Source: Loxodes magnus (taxonomy: Eukaryota; Ciliophora; Karyorelictea; Loxodida; Loxodidae). Taken from it: 64,000 nucleotides of DNA. Positions 27,051 to 38,274 of the stretch are shown here, piece after piece (positions within the stretch are counted from its first letter, which is position 1; every line of letters begins with the position of its first letter). Under the pieces are notes generated by a model. That model was not told where the DNA came from, did not search any database, and saw nothing but the letters and a program-made list of their open reading frames with translations. The stretch lies in the NCBI GenBank assembly GCA_946699065.1, contig CAMPDV010000292.1, positions 62,001 through 126,000 on the forward strand. The letters are read 5' to 3'. The position numbers and the translations under genes are program-made.

Positions 27051-27085
27051 AATCCCTATTTGCTTTATTAAAGCAAATAGGGATT
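27051..27085. repeat. perfect 17-bp hairpin
   Basis: AATCCCTATTTGCTTTA is followed after one base by its exact reverse complement. It stands alone in the interior of palindromic unit 1. It could be a snap-back structure or a bidirectional terminator-like signal; no evidence favours either. Confidence 0.9.
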
Positions 27086-27667
27086 ACATTATATGTTTAT
27101 CTTACATACCAGAATTGTTCAAATAAAGCATATAGAAAAAAATTTGGTTATTGATGCTGAATTACATATAATGCAAATCTAGAAAAAATAGAGTTTATTT
27201 TCTCCATTTAACGGCAATTAAACTAATTTTATAGTTTTCCTTTTAGCAAAGAATTTTAAATTATTTATTTCCTAAAAAAGTCAATTTATCGTAAAATTAT
27301 GGATCAAACTTTTCAATATGGTTATAGATGTATAAACTTATAAGCTTAATTATTAATCTTATTCTTTAGTAGCAAAGAAATTTAAAAATTAATTAATTTA
27401 TCGATCTAAATAAGGATTTATAATAGCTAAGAAATTCAGAAATTTAAGGAAAAAATTTTTTATGCTAAATTTAACTTAAATAATTATTTAAATTTTTTGC
27501 TTTATAATTAAAATGTCATAGCAAAAAGTAAATCATACACATTATAAATAAACTTGAAAATAATTATTATTCAATTAAATAATTCAAGTCAAAATAATTT
27601 AAAATGAAAATTAAGATATAGCCTTTCATTTTTTAAAATAGCTTAGCTTAAATCTAATTTTAATTGA

Positions 27668-28477
27668 AACTTTAAGACAAAATGGCATTAAAAAAATATG
27701 TTCCATTAAAATAGAGAAATAGATTTAAAAAAATTATAAGATTAAGAAAAAATTTTATTTAAAACGAATTAGATATTTATTTCAAAAAGAATCGAAAAGT
27801 AATTAGTTGAGTATAATTGTATAAAATTAAGTCAAAAATATTTTAAAGAATCTAAAAATAGAATGAATAAATATCACTTAAAATTTGAAATAGTTTTCAT
27901 CGAATATGTTTTCAAAATGAAGGAAAAATTGAATGTTGCTCACAAAATTTTTAAAAAAGATGAGTATAAACAAAAAGATCTATTTTTAAATAAAAGTAAA
28001 ATATTAGTATTTTTTATTAATTAAAAGTATGAAATTAAGAAAAAAATTAAAAAAGTTCTAAAATTCAAAGATAAAAATCTAATAAAAATATAAAATTTAA
28101 GAGATCAGAGTTTAATACATTAGGATGAATCATAATTCGTAATTTAAAAACTTATGGAAACTTCATTTTAAAAAGTGCAGACAATATTTATCTTCTTTAT
28201 TTTTTAAGCTTATGGCTTTTTTATTTATTTAGCAATTCAGAATTTTACAATGAAATTTTTCAAAATAAGTATTCATTTAATATATAAAAAAGGATATAAA
28301 ATAAATATTTTAGTGAGAATCTAAAAGTATATTATGTTTTTCGTTGTAATTTTAAGAATTTATCAAAAGATTTTAAAATTGTTAATAATAATGAAATTCA
28401 AAAGAAAATTGTATATTTTTGAATATCTGCTTTTTTTATGTCTATAGTAAATAAAAGATTATATATAAATCCTATGA
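27668..28477 (+). CDS. interior ORF of unit 1, long helical protein fragment
   Basis: A ciliate-code frame open for 269 codons between TGAs (27665-27667 and 28475-28477), with internal ATGs at 27698 and 27917. It reads DLKKLQDQEK, ISKRIEKQLVEYNCIKLSQK, FKMKEKLNVAHKIFKKDEYK, SLIHQDESQFVIQKLMETSF, then hydrophobic segments (TIFIFFIFQAYGFFIYL and IMFFVVILRIY). A helical basic region followed by candidate membrane segments resembles the long multi-membrane proteins common in ciliates; I cannot name the family. It lies downstream of copy 4 on the same strand and may be the middle of that gene. A related EYN-containing ORF occupies the same position in unit 2. No clear start or splice sites. Confidence 0.42.
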
Positions 28478-29274
28478 TCAAGAAATAAAAGCAAACAAAT
28501 GTTTAAATTATAGGAACTAGATTCTTAAGAAATTATTTTTTTGAAAAATAACTTAGAAATAACTTATAACAAGTTTTAGTATAATTAAGATAAAAAATCA
28601 AGTTGCAAAAAAAATTAAGCTTAGAAAAGTAAGTTGAAAATTTTTTTAAAAGAGAACCACACATAAATTTAAATAATAATTCAATTTTATTTCATTTAAA
28701 GTTTTACTTATTAGAACAAAAATATTTTTAGTAAAATATGCAATTAAGGGGCAAACAAGTTTTTAAAAAAGTGAATAAAAATTCATTAAACTTATCTTAA
28801 TAAAAAATCATAAACTTAATTCCTTTTAATAGAAATAAGATTATGCTTAATAAAGAATTATGATATTTTTAAATTAATACAATAAAAATAGCTAACACAT
28901 ATATTTAAATAGAAAATATCACTAACCTAGGATATTGTCCATTTTTGAATTTTTCCTTTCTTTTTTAAATTTCTTAAATTATTATGTATTTTAATTAATT
29001 TTATAAATTAAAAGTAGTGTTGAGTTATTTATTTAATTAATAATTATTGTTTACTAAAATTTTTATTTATATATCTCTAAAATAAAAGAGCTAAAAACTT
29101 CTTTAATTTAACCATGAGATAAGCATTTTATTTTTACTTTTTGGTAGAAGTTTTTAAAATTAATTTATAAAGTATTATGATTTATATCTGCTTTCGAATG
29201 TAAATAAATCTCTTCATTTTCTCGATAAAGTTATTTAGAATAATTATTGATGAACTATGAACTTATTTAGCTTT

Positions 29275-29807
29275 TGCCATATTGAATTTAAAGCATAAAT
29301 TCTAGCTTATCCCTTTTAATTATAATTTCAATGAAAGAAATCCACAATGTCATTGTAGGCATGCCCAGTCTTGTCTAATCTAATTTACAGTTCCATCCCA
29401 ACTGACCTCTCTCAAAATTACTTCCCATTCCTTATTAGTTATCAAACGAACTAGATTTATTAAAAAAAGATAATACTTTCTATTCTAAGTAGAAAAGAAA
29501 GAGATGTAAAAAGTAAGCTTGGAAATGTCAACACACAAACAAAACACATTATGCGAAAGGAGTATGTCAAACATGCTATTTGTCAGTTTACTATCAAGAG
29601 AAAGCGAAAATATGAAAGTGTGAGTAAAGTTTGTTGACGTTTATTTTAAGTTTATTTTAAAGATTTGAACAAAGCAAAACTTAATTTCTAGAAAAATAAG
29701 AAATTAATTATTCTTAAATTTTTCTCTAAAGTAAAACTAACTAAGTTTCCATAATGTATAATAACTATTTAACAAGACAAAAGTTTATGCTTCCTTTTTA
29801 TTTAATA
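29275..29807 (-). repeat. right inverted arm of unit 1
   Basis: Reverse complement of the left arm over the full 533 bp. It contains family copy 5. Confidence 0.92.
29329..29615 (-). pseudogene. conserved family gene, copy 5
   Basis: Inverted duplicate of copy 4 with the same TGAs, so it carries no independent coding information. It reads inward, towards the 3' end of the interior ORF. Confidence 0.55.
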
Positions 29808-30233
29808 CACAAGAGGAAAGCTAATCTATTATTTAAATTTAAGTTTACTATTAAAATTAATTTACTATAAAGTATTCAGTTATATCAACTTTAAGGAATT
29901 ATATCCTAGCATTTATTTAACTTAATTTTAACTATAAAATAAATTAGTTCTTATATAAAATTGAGATATTTCCTTTCGATTTTTTCTATCGATGCCTGTT
30001 TTTTACAAATAAATAATTAATTTTTAAATTAAATTATTAATATTAATTTTAACTTTAGATAGATTTAATAACTAATTGAAAGATATATCAACTATTAAAA
30101 ATAGATTGATAGATAAAGGTTCGATATTTTAAAAAGTAATTAAAATTTGCTTCATAAAATATAAAAAATCTTTAATTAACTAATAAGCTTAAATAAATTT
30201 ATTTATAATTAAAAAAATATTGTAAAAGTTAAA

Positions 30234-30253
30234 GATAGATAGATAGATAGATA
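30234..30253. repeat. (GATA)5 microsatellite
   Basis: Five tandem GATA units, about 100 bp before the retroelement insertion. Confidence 0.85.
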
Positions 30254-30343
30254 AAGATAAGCTTTATAGGAGCTTTCTTTAAATAAATTTTTCTATAGAT
30301 ATAAGCTAAATTTTTAAAATATTTATCTAGAATATAATAAATA

Positions 30344-30386
30344 TGGTTATAGAGCACGTAACACCTCGTTGGTGCATAGCTCTTTC
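30344..30386 (-). repeat. retroelement 3'-terminal hairpin, copy c
   Basis: Plus-strand GGTTATAGAGCACGTAAC followed by CTCGTTGGTGCATAGCTC: outer stem GAGC/GCTC, inner stem CACC/GGTG, with small bulges. It is among the best preserved copies. Confidence 0.75.
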
Positions 30387-30473
30387 AACATTAATATTTA
30401 AAAAATGTTTTCATACTTTTTGTTGTTCATTCTATTTGTCCAATGAGTCACATCAAGATTCTTCAAATGGGGA

Positions 30474-30731
30474 TCAACTTATTAAAGATTATACTAGAAT
30501 CTTGAAACAAATGATCTATTCTTCTTTAATAAGAGTCAAATAAGAATTATTAAATAAGTTATTAATAGGTCCGCCAGTCAAACTTTCATACTGCTAGTGA
30601 GAATCTTCGGGAAAGTTAGGCATGACTCTTACTAGCTTTTACATTCTTCCCGTGGTGGCATCTAGTGAGAGATAATTCGTAATGCAGTATGCACGCACCA
30701 GATTACCTACTATTTTTTCAAACCGCGGCCG
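30474..30731 (-). pseudogene. retroelement ORF C-terminal fragment
   Basis: A minus-strand ciliate-code frame, open from the truncation point to a TGA at 30,474-30,476 (85 codons). It has strongly protein-like composition: RFEKIVGNLVRAYCITNYLS, DATTGRMQKLVRVMPNFPED, YESLTGGPINNLF. It is followed by a short 3' UTR and the element's hairpin, so it is presumably the C-terminus of ORF2 or of a single ORF in this lineage. It does not align by eye with the ORF2 tail of the 10.4-kb relic, which suggests a different subfamily. No catalytic motif is present. Confidence 0.55.
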
Positions 30732-30749
30732 ACATTCATATATAATAAA

Positions 30750-32489
30750 GCAAATAAAAAATAACTTGAATTAATATAAATATTTTTTTATTTTAAGAAA
30801 ATGATATATAACTAATATTTTAGTTATATGATTATTTTAAAATGTTTTCTCTTTATTCAGATCATAAGTTTGCCTTGTAAATTTACAAAAATTAAGAAAA
30901 TATAATCTGAAAAATTTAATAAAAAATAGCTATTAATCTTTATTGATTAAATTAAAAAATAAGAATAAATTAAAATAAAAAAATCCTAAAATTGATTCAA
31001 CATAGATAAGCCTAGTAAATGCTATAAAATTTAGATAAACATTTAATTAATTTCTATAATTAAAATTTGTTGGCGTTGTTATTGGATAAAATTAAAATAT
31101 ATTAACTTAGCAACTCATTAAAATTTATATTATTCTAAGTATATTAAAATTTTTTATTTATGAATATGAATATTTAACTATCAAATTCTTATTTAATTTT
31201 GTATAATTATAAAGCTATTTGTTTATTTTTTATATTCGATATAAAATGAACTTAAAGATAAAATTCTTTAATATTTATATTTTTTATAATTTTAAATAAG
31301 AAAAGCTGATAACATATTATATAAATCATATTTAGTCCTTCCTACTCTGGCATTATCTTACTCTTCGTTTTTATCTGACCGACTTTTTTTTTTTAATTTT
31401 ATAAAGAAAGGCAAAAAGTTTTCTTTGATTATTAAAATAAAATAAAAGCTCAAAATAGTAAGTACAATTATTTATTTTTTAATATTTGCTAAAGAATAAA
31501 CTTATTTTTAAACATAAGCTAGTTGCTCAGACATGCTTTGAAAATAAAAGTTATTTTTATCTTTTAGATTTAATAGATAATTAAACTTAGAAATTGATAA
31601 TATTAATATTCTAGCCTAAGATTTTTGACTTTTGATCCTTACAAAAGGGATAAATTTGCTTATATTAATATTTTTAAATTCAACATGAAATAAAGTTCTT
31701 AATTTCTTCATATAAATATAAAATTAATCTAGCAGACTCTTCTTTTTTTCTTCCAAAAATGCTCTTATTTTGAAATTCAATTATCAAAGGTAAAAATTAA
31801 TGCTTTCCTGATTTGATTGAATAGTAATATTCCATCAAGTAGAAAAATCAATTAGATTTTAATTTCTTAATTGAAATAAAAATGAATTTTTAAAACTTTT
31901 TCTTAAAAATGATTTGGAAGATAAAATGGTTTATCCTTTATAAGATAATCATGAATTTAATTGAAACATTAGCTTATTTATTGAATCCTTTTAATTCTTA
32001 AAAGTACATCATATCAATAGTTTTATGAAATTTGATTACATTCGTATTTAATTTAAAAAAATTATAAAAGTAATAAAAATTTTAAAAAAGTGATCTTAAG
32101 AACCAGATTATTATTAAAAAAATAAAAAAAGTTGAATAAAATTTATTAAATTTCTCTTTACGAAAAAATTAAGGATTTAAGACAACATTATATTCAGCGT
32201 CTAATTAATTAAATAATAAAAAAATAAATAATTTAAATTTATAAAATCTAAAATTCAATTTTAAAATTTAATAATATAAATTTGTAGAAAAATATTAAAT
32301 AAAAATAAAATGATTCTGATAAAATCAATTTGAAACAAATAAGAAAATAAATTTTTTTTAAAGATAAAGAAAAAAGTAAAATACGAAAATTATTTTAAAC
32401 ATTTTTAAATTTTTGTTAAGATTTAATAATATTTTTTAATTAAAAAATATTATATAAATTAAAGAAAATGTTTATTTTTATAAATTTAT
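30750..32489. other. AT-rich stretch, nothing identified
   Basis: No family block, hairpin or supported ORF. Confidence 0.45.
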
Positions 32490-32498
32490 ATATAAATA

Positions 32499-32541
32499 AA
32501 TTTGATTATAGAACACGTAGCACCTCGTTGGTGGCCTCTCT
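32499..32541 (-). repeat. retroelement 3'-terminal hairpin, copy d
   Basis: TTTGATTATAGAACACGTAG followed by CACCTCGTTGGTGGCCTCTC matches the hairpin and its AAATTTATTTA-type tail, in the same orientation as the other copies. Nothing of the element body remains beyond it, so it is a very short truncated end. Confidence 0.65.
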
Positions 32542-32898
32542 TAATAATAAATAAAATATGATAAAATGAATATTGTATTTCTTTATTGTAGGAATGAAAG
32601 ATTAGAAACTTTGCTAAAGAATTAGAAGAAAAAATTATAATTATTTACTTTAAAATTTATTTATTAATATTTGTATTATTTTCAGAAAATATAAATAAAT
32701 AAAATAATAAATTAATTAATTAAATTAAAATAAATTTGAAAAGCTAGTGCATTAATCTTTCTAAAAATTTATTAATATTTACAATTATCATTATTTTCAA
32801 ATTTTTGTTTAAATTTTTAAGGCTGAATAACTAATTTTTATTAACTTAGATTTAATAAAAGTTGAAATTAGTTCAACTATAAATTTTTTACAATACTT

Positions 32899-33155
32899 TA
32901 AATGAAATTAGTTTAAAACAACGTAATTATTGGCCTGTTCAGCTCTCTAATCTGGCACTAGCTTACTCTTTCATACTAATTGACCACTCTCTATAATACT
33001 TCTTATTCCTATCTAGTTATTTACTAAAATAGAAAAATTAATAGAAAATAAAAAAAGATATACTTGAAAGTTTTAATACTAGAGCAAGGCATATTTAGAA
33101 AGGAGTATGTAAAAAATACGATTTGATTGTTATTACTAAGATAAAGCGAAAAAAG
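32899..33155 (-). pseudogene. conserved family gene, copy 6, divergent
   Basis: Recognisable from AAATGAAATTAG, ACAACGTAATTA, the ACCACTCTCTATAATACTTC segment and AGAAAGGAGTATG in the right order and spacing. It is diverged and lacks the GGCATGCC core (here GGCCTG). The frame is broken, so it is a relic only. Confidence 0.5.
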
Positions 33156-34854
33156 CATGAAAGCTTAAGTAAATAAATTGATGATGCTATATATCTTAAT
33201 TTATTTTTAAGTGATTTGCTTACACCAAAAATAGTTTTTAAGATAATTTATTAATATATTTTTAGCTAATTTTATACAAAAATACACAAGTTTTTTCCTT
33301 TATAAAAAAAGTTAATTTTATCAAAGTCTTAAAATTACCATTGATTTAGAATCCAAGAGAATTTCTGTATTAAATATAAAATTCTAATTTTAAACTAAGA
33401 AAACAAAAAAATATCATTCTTTCAAGCTAATTTTCCTTCAGATCTAAGTTCAAAGCATTATAACTTTATGGATATTAAAAGCAAATCTTAAATAAATCCA
33501 TTTTAATTATTTTTTGCATGTTTAAGATCATATAGCTACATTAAATTTATCTCACAATTAAGTTTTTTTATTTCTTAATACTCTATTTTTGTAAATCTTA
33601 ATAAACAAAGCATCATAAAACTAAATTTTTCATTTATTTGTTTCAAATAAAATTAAAAACCTTTAGCGACATTCTCAATTAGTTGCTACTAGTATAAAAT
33701 TAAAGAATATCTAAGATTAATTTAAACTTAGCCTCTAAATTTAAAAACAAATCTATGAGGTGATATAACAAAAATATAAATAAATGCATAAATTTAATTA
33801 AATAGTTATAGAATTTAGACCTAAACTAAGTAATGATATATATCATTTTTTATTTTTTATGTTGCTGATTAAGATAAAAGACTTCATATATCTTACTCTA
33901 ATCTTTTATCTATTGCTTAGTTATTTTTTTATTTTGAGATATGAAATTTAATTATAAGATAATAAATTAAAAGAAAACTAGAAGAAAACTTAAAAAGCAT
34001 TAGATAAAATTACAATTTATGAAATGTAAAAGAAGTTTATAATTAAAATAAAGGCTAAAATAAAATAATTAATAATCAATGGAAAAATATCATGCAACAA
34101 AGTTTCCTACTTGCTAATAACTTTTAATCTAGAAAGAAAATTATTGATAAGTAAATTTAGTGAAAAAGATCTTCCGAAGTATTTTTTATGGAGCAGAGAT
34201 TAGAAAACATCAGCAAATTTTGATGCATGACTATGAAGTGTAAAATTGGATTTAAGTTGAAAATTAATTCTTAAAAGAAAATTGAAGATTATATGGAACG
34301 AAGAATCATTTGTGATAAGCTAAAAATAATCAAGTATAATTAAAGATATAGTTCTAGTATAGTTCTCAAGTTATTTAATTAAAAGAGAACAAAACAATAA
34401 CTAAAAAAGGATTGGTTTATAAATTAATTTAAAAATAATAATTTTTTAATTAAGAATATACGAAAATTAATTTTTTTAAAAATATTTTTTTATTAAAAAT
34501 GAAATAATGCAAAAGCTTTTCAAACTATCATAGCGAATAGATGGAAAAAATAAAATGAATACTAAAATTTAAATAATATTGTAAAGAAGAGATAAAAAAA
34601 TTTATTTTATATTTTTTGACAATATAATCTTGGGTTGCTTAATAAAGAATCCTAATTTAACTTTATTTAAGAAACCTTAAATGCAACTTTATTTTAATTT
34701 TCTTAATGAAATATTTTAAACTTATAAATCTTTAAAATTAGAAGAAGCTATTAACTATAATTATTTATATCTATTTTTTATATAATTATGTATCTTATAG
34801 TAAATATATCTTTATTAATTTTTAAATAATAAATTTAAAATTTACTAGGATAAT
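33156..34854. other. AT-rich stretch, nothing identified
   Basis: No repeats or supported ORFs seen. Confidence 0.45.
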
Positions 34855-35253
34855 ATTTCAGCTAAGTAAATTAAAATTCTTAAAAATAATCAACTTTTTT
34901 CTTTAATCTCACTCATACTTTCGCTTTCTCGGAGTAATATATCGATAAATAACATGTTTAACATACTCCTTTCGCATAGTGCATCTTATCATTGTGTTAA
35001 CATTTCCAAGCTAACTTCTTACTTTTTTTTCCTTTTTTCGTTTAACTAGATTTGTTATTCTCTTTCATTGGAGCTTCTTAGTTAGTTAGTTATTTGGGAA
35101 GAGGAAGTTCTTTAGAGAGAGGTCAATTGGAATCGAAAAGCAAGCTAGCATTAGGTTATAGAAGACTGGGCATGCCTGTAATTACGTAGTTTATTAGTTT
35201 CATTTATTTTTATAATTTAAATAAATAGAATTTTTAATTTAAGTTTAAATAAG
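34855..35253 (+). repeat. left inverted arm of unit 2
   Basis: The match starts at ATTTCAGCT and ends at AAGTTTAAATAAG. It contains copy 7. Confidence 0.9.
34915..35253 (+). pseudogene. conserved family gene, copy 7, uninterrupted block
   Basis: The best preserved block: open throughout the ciliate-code frame with no TGA. In order it reads YFRFLGVIYRQITCLTYSF, HLIIVLTFPSQLLTFFSFF, RFVILFHWSFLVSQLFGK, RKFFRERSIGIEKQASIRL, QKTGHACNYVVYQFHLFLQF. Upstream in frame lies SKLKFLKIINFFLQSHS, resembling the N-terminal IKFIK segment of copy 1. It defines the column where other copies have TGA: here AGG (Arg) before LQKTGH. The intact frame suggests it is younger or closer to a functional progenitor, but no full gene is present. 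Two hydrophobic segments then a basic region suggest a membrane-anchored N-terminus. Confidence 0.62.
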
Positions 35254-36379
35254 TCTGTCTTCTTTCGATATTAAACATTGTTGTATGGAACTTGCTTTAA
35301 AAAAGAATTATAAAAGATATAATTGATTAGATAGTTTTTCTAATTTTTATTTAAATTTTGAATTAAACATTTTTTACTTATGAAAATATGCTTTATCCAG
35401 CATTATACTTTCTAATAAATTTAGAGATATATGAGAAAAATAATTAAATTTTTAATCTTCAATCAATATATATCATTCAATTTTTTACCCAAGGAAATAT
35501 TAAATATTTTAGCAATTTAACTTAAAGTTGCTATAATTAATTATTATAAAGTTCAAGCTTCTCGCACAATTAACTATAAGAATAGCTTAATTTTTAAATT
35601 AAAAAAAAAATAGCGACTGACTTTTGAGAAATCAATATATTAAATGAGAAATATTAGTTAAAATATTCTTTTAATTCATAATTTTGAATAAGTATGATTT
35701 TTTTCTTTCTAATAAATTTAAAAATTGATTGCTATATAGGCTTATTTCAAAATTTGCAAACTGGATAAATTTAATTTTATATATTTTATTAATTATTTCT
35801 CTTAATTTATCTCTTGCAATAGGCTTTTCAGAATTTTTGCCTTTTTGGTTTTAAACTTTTTCACTCCTTTTTATTTTACACTAAAATTTCAAATTAAAAA
35901 AAAAATTTTTTCTCACTCGCTAAAAGACAATGGATAATGCTAATCCTAGTTTCACTTATTTCTGTTCTTTTTTCTTATAGTTTTAACTACTCATTATTTT
36001 CTTTCATTAATTTTAATTTCTATTTTTATCTCTCTTAACTTTAACTTTCTTTTACAATTTTTAATTTTCATAATAATTAAAGCAGAATATCATAAAATGT
36101 ATAATTTTTATTTAATCACTTAAGAACTCAAAGAATAAACTCATGAAGCAAAAATTTAAAAAAATAAACCATTCTTTTAAGAAATTTTTTTAATAGTTCG
36201 CTACTCATTTAGCATCATAAGAAAATAGTTATTAGTAAGTTAAACTTTATATTTATTTTTGTATAAAACAGATAAAATTAAAATATATACCCAAGGAGAA
36301 TAATATTTGTTCATTCATACCAGAGTAATCTAATTTTTACATTCGTTATTTTTAGAAGATTTAGTTTAAAAAGCATTTT

Positions 36380-36628
36380 ATGAGCGAAAATAGAAAGATT
36401 AAAAATATAAATATCTAATAAAATATTCAAAGCAATTTAGAAATTTTATTTTGGATTGAGAACTTCAAATAAATTTATTTCAATTATATTATTCTTTTAG
36501 TCAAACAAGTAAAATTTTTAGATAATAAAATAACTATATAAATAAAAACTATTTTTTACTAAATCTTAAAGAAGAAAAAATCCACTATTTACAAATTATA
36601 AATCAAACTAGTTTAAGAGTATAATTGA
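36380..36628 (+). CDS. interior ORF of unit 2
   Basis: An ATG-started ciliate-code frame of 82 codons: MSENRKIKNINIQQNIQSNL, EILFWIENFKQIYFNY, then a Lys-rich end with KLQIKLVQEYN before a TGA at 36,626-36,628. After the TGA the same frame continues with IISEIQELKEMKKQNKFF. The EYN segment followed by a charged helix parallels KQLVEYNCIKLSQK in the unit 1 ORF at the same relative position, supporting common origin. The TGA implies decay. Family and function unknown. Confidence 0.35.
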
Positions 36629-37875
36629 ATTATTTCAGAAATTTAGGAATTAAAAGAAATGAAAAAATAAAATAAATTTTTTATTTCAGAGTGAAAAAAG
36701 AAGTTTTTTATAAAATTTAATATAATTATTATAGATTAATTTTAAAACAATTAAATTCGGGGTAAATTACTAAGTTCAAATTGAAAATTTGTTCTTCTAT
36801 CTGCTATTAATTATAAAATTGAAACTAACTTAAAGTTCTATGATAAATGAATTATTAAAATAGAAGAAATATGAAATTAAAATTATGAAATAGTGTAAAA
36901 ATAATATTTATTTAAGCACCAAATTCTTTGGTTTTTCACAGTTATAGTTACTAATTATGAAAAATTATAAAAAAGTTACTAAGGGAAGAAAATAATAAAA
37001 TCTTAAGAAGTAGAAGATAAATCAGGGAGATTTAAATTAATAATAAAGGATTGAAATTTATAATATTTTTCAATGAATACTGCTTCAGGTTTAAATAAAA
37101 ATATATAATATGCATGAACATTTTAAGTTGTAGAGAGCTTTTTATAAGCAGATAAAATACAAAAAATTAAAAATGAATTTATTTTCTTATTAAATCATAT
37201 AGTGAGATAAAAGGTAATAAATGTTCAAAATATAAAAACTAAAATTCTAAATAAAAAAATAAAGTGTCAGGTAGCAAATTGCAAGGCTATTTGTTTATAA
37301 TATAATAATCTAAGAAAATATGATTTAGGAACATTTTTAGTTAATCAATAATTTTTTAATTTAAAATTTATAAACTAAATCAGCAAAAGAAAATTAAAAA
37401 AGAAGGAAGAAACTTCAAGTTTATAAAATAATAACTAATCAATAAAATAAAATAAACCAAACGGAAGATAGTTTTGTATGATATTAAAATAATTATAAAA
37501 GGAATTAAATCACTAATGCATTTAATTATAAATAAAGCATGACTAAATTAAAACTTGAATTATTTTAAAATAATTATCACTATTTCAATTTAATTCTTAG
37601 ATAAAATTATTTACTTTATTTATAAAATAAACTTTTAGATATGACAGTTAATAATAAATTTTAATTTTAATTTAGTATAAAAGTGAGAATAAAAATGTTC
37701 TATTTACTTTAGTCTATGTTAAAATAAGTTTTTTATGTATTCAACAAAATAAATATTAATATATTATTTTATTAAGATTTATATCTTTTATTCTTATGTT
37801 TGATATATAGATAAATTATTCTACTAACATATTATAAAAACTTGTCGATAGTACTAAGCATTAATAAACACAAGG

Positions 37876-38274
37876 CTTATTTAAACTTAAATTAAAAATT
37901 CTATTTATTTAAATTATAAAAATAAATGAAACTAATAAACTACGTAATTACAGGCATGCCCAGTCTTCTATAACCTAATGCTACCTTGCTTTTCGATTCC
38001 AATTGACCTCTCTCTAAAGAACTTCCTCTTCCCAAATAACTATCTAACTAAGAAGCTCCAATGAAAGAGAATAACAAATCTAGTTAAACGAAAAAAGGAA
38101 AAAAAAATAAGAAGTTAGCTTGGAAATGTTAACACAATGATAAGACGCACTATGCGAAAGGAGTATGTTAAACATGTTATTTATCGATATATTACTCCGA
38201 GAAAGCGAAAGTATGAGTGAGATTAAAGAAAAAAGTTGATTATTTTTAAGAATTTTAATTTACTCAGCTGAAAT
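37876..38274 (-). repeat. right inverted arm of unit 2
   Basis: Reverse complement of the left arm over 399 bp. It contains copy 8. Confidence 0.9.
37924..38214 (-). pseudogene. conserved family gene, copy 8
   Basis: Inverted duplicate of copy 7 with the same uninterrupted frame and only a few base differences (for example GGTAGC for GCTAGC in the core). It reads inward. Confidence 0.58.

Larger units (their letters stand above)
25545..29807. mobile_element. palindromic unit 1 with 533-bp inverted arms
   Basis: Arms at 25,545-26,077 and 29,275-29,807 are reverse complements of equal length (533 bp) with no indel and near-complete identity. They enclose 3,197 bp that is not itself palindromic. 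Each arm contains a family block reading inward. The interior holds a 270-codon plus-strand ORF and a perfect 17-bp hairpin. The unit could be a transposon with long terminal inverted repeats or an inverted duplication of a gene 5' region. No transposase and no clear target duplication is seen. Confidence 0.6.
30342..30739 (-). mobile_element. 5'-truncated non-LTR retroelement with target duplication
   Basis: A GC-richer 400-bp island. On the minus strand it starts abruptly near 30,739, carries the end of an ORF (30,731-30,474), about 90 bp of 3' UTR and the terminal bulged hairpin ending at about 30,342. The 10-bp sequence ATATAATAAA lies directly on both sides (30,332-30,341 and 30,740-30,749), as expected for target-primed insertion, although AT-rich DNA makes chance matches easier. 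5' truncation is typical of LINEs. Confidence 0.68.
34855..38274. mobile_element. palindromic unit 2 with 399-bp inverted arms
   Basis: Arms at 34,855-35,253 and 37,876-38,274 are equal in length (399 bp) and near-identical reverse complements. They enclose 2,622 bp of non-palindromic sequence. Each arm carries a family block reading inward. The arms resemble those of unit 1 only across the family block, so the two units arose from different family members. The interior has a plus-strand ORF related in position and motif to that of unit 1. Confidence 0.6.

Noticed and set aside
30343..30543. 66-codon plus-strand ORF
   Set aside because: It runs through the retroelement 3' hairpin and UTR in antisense.
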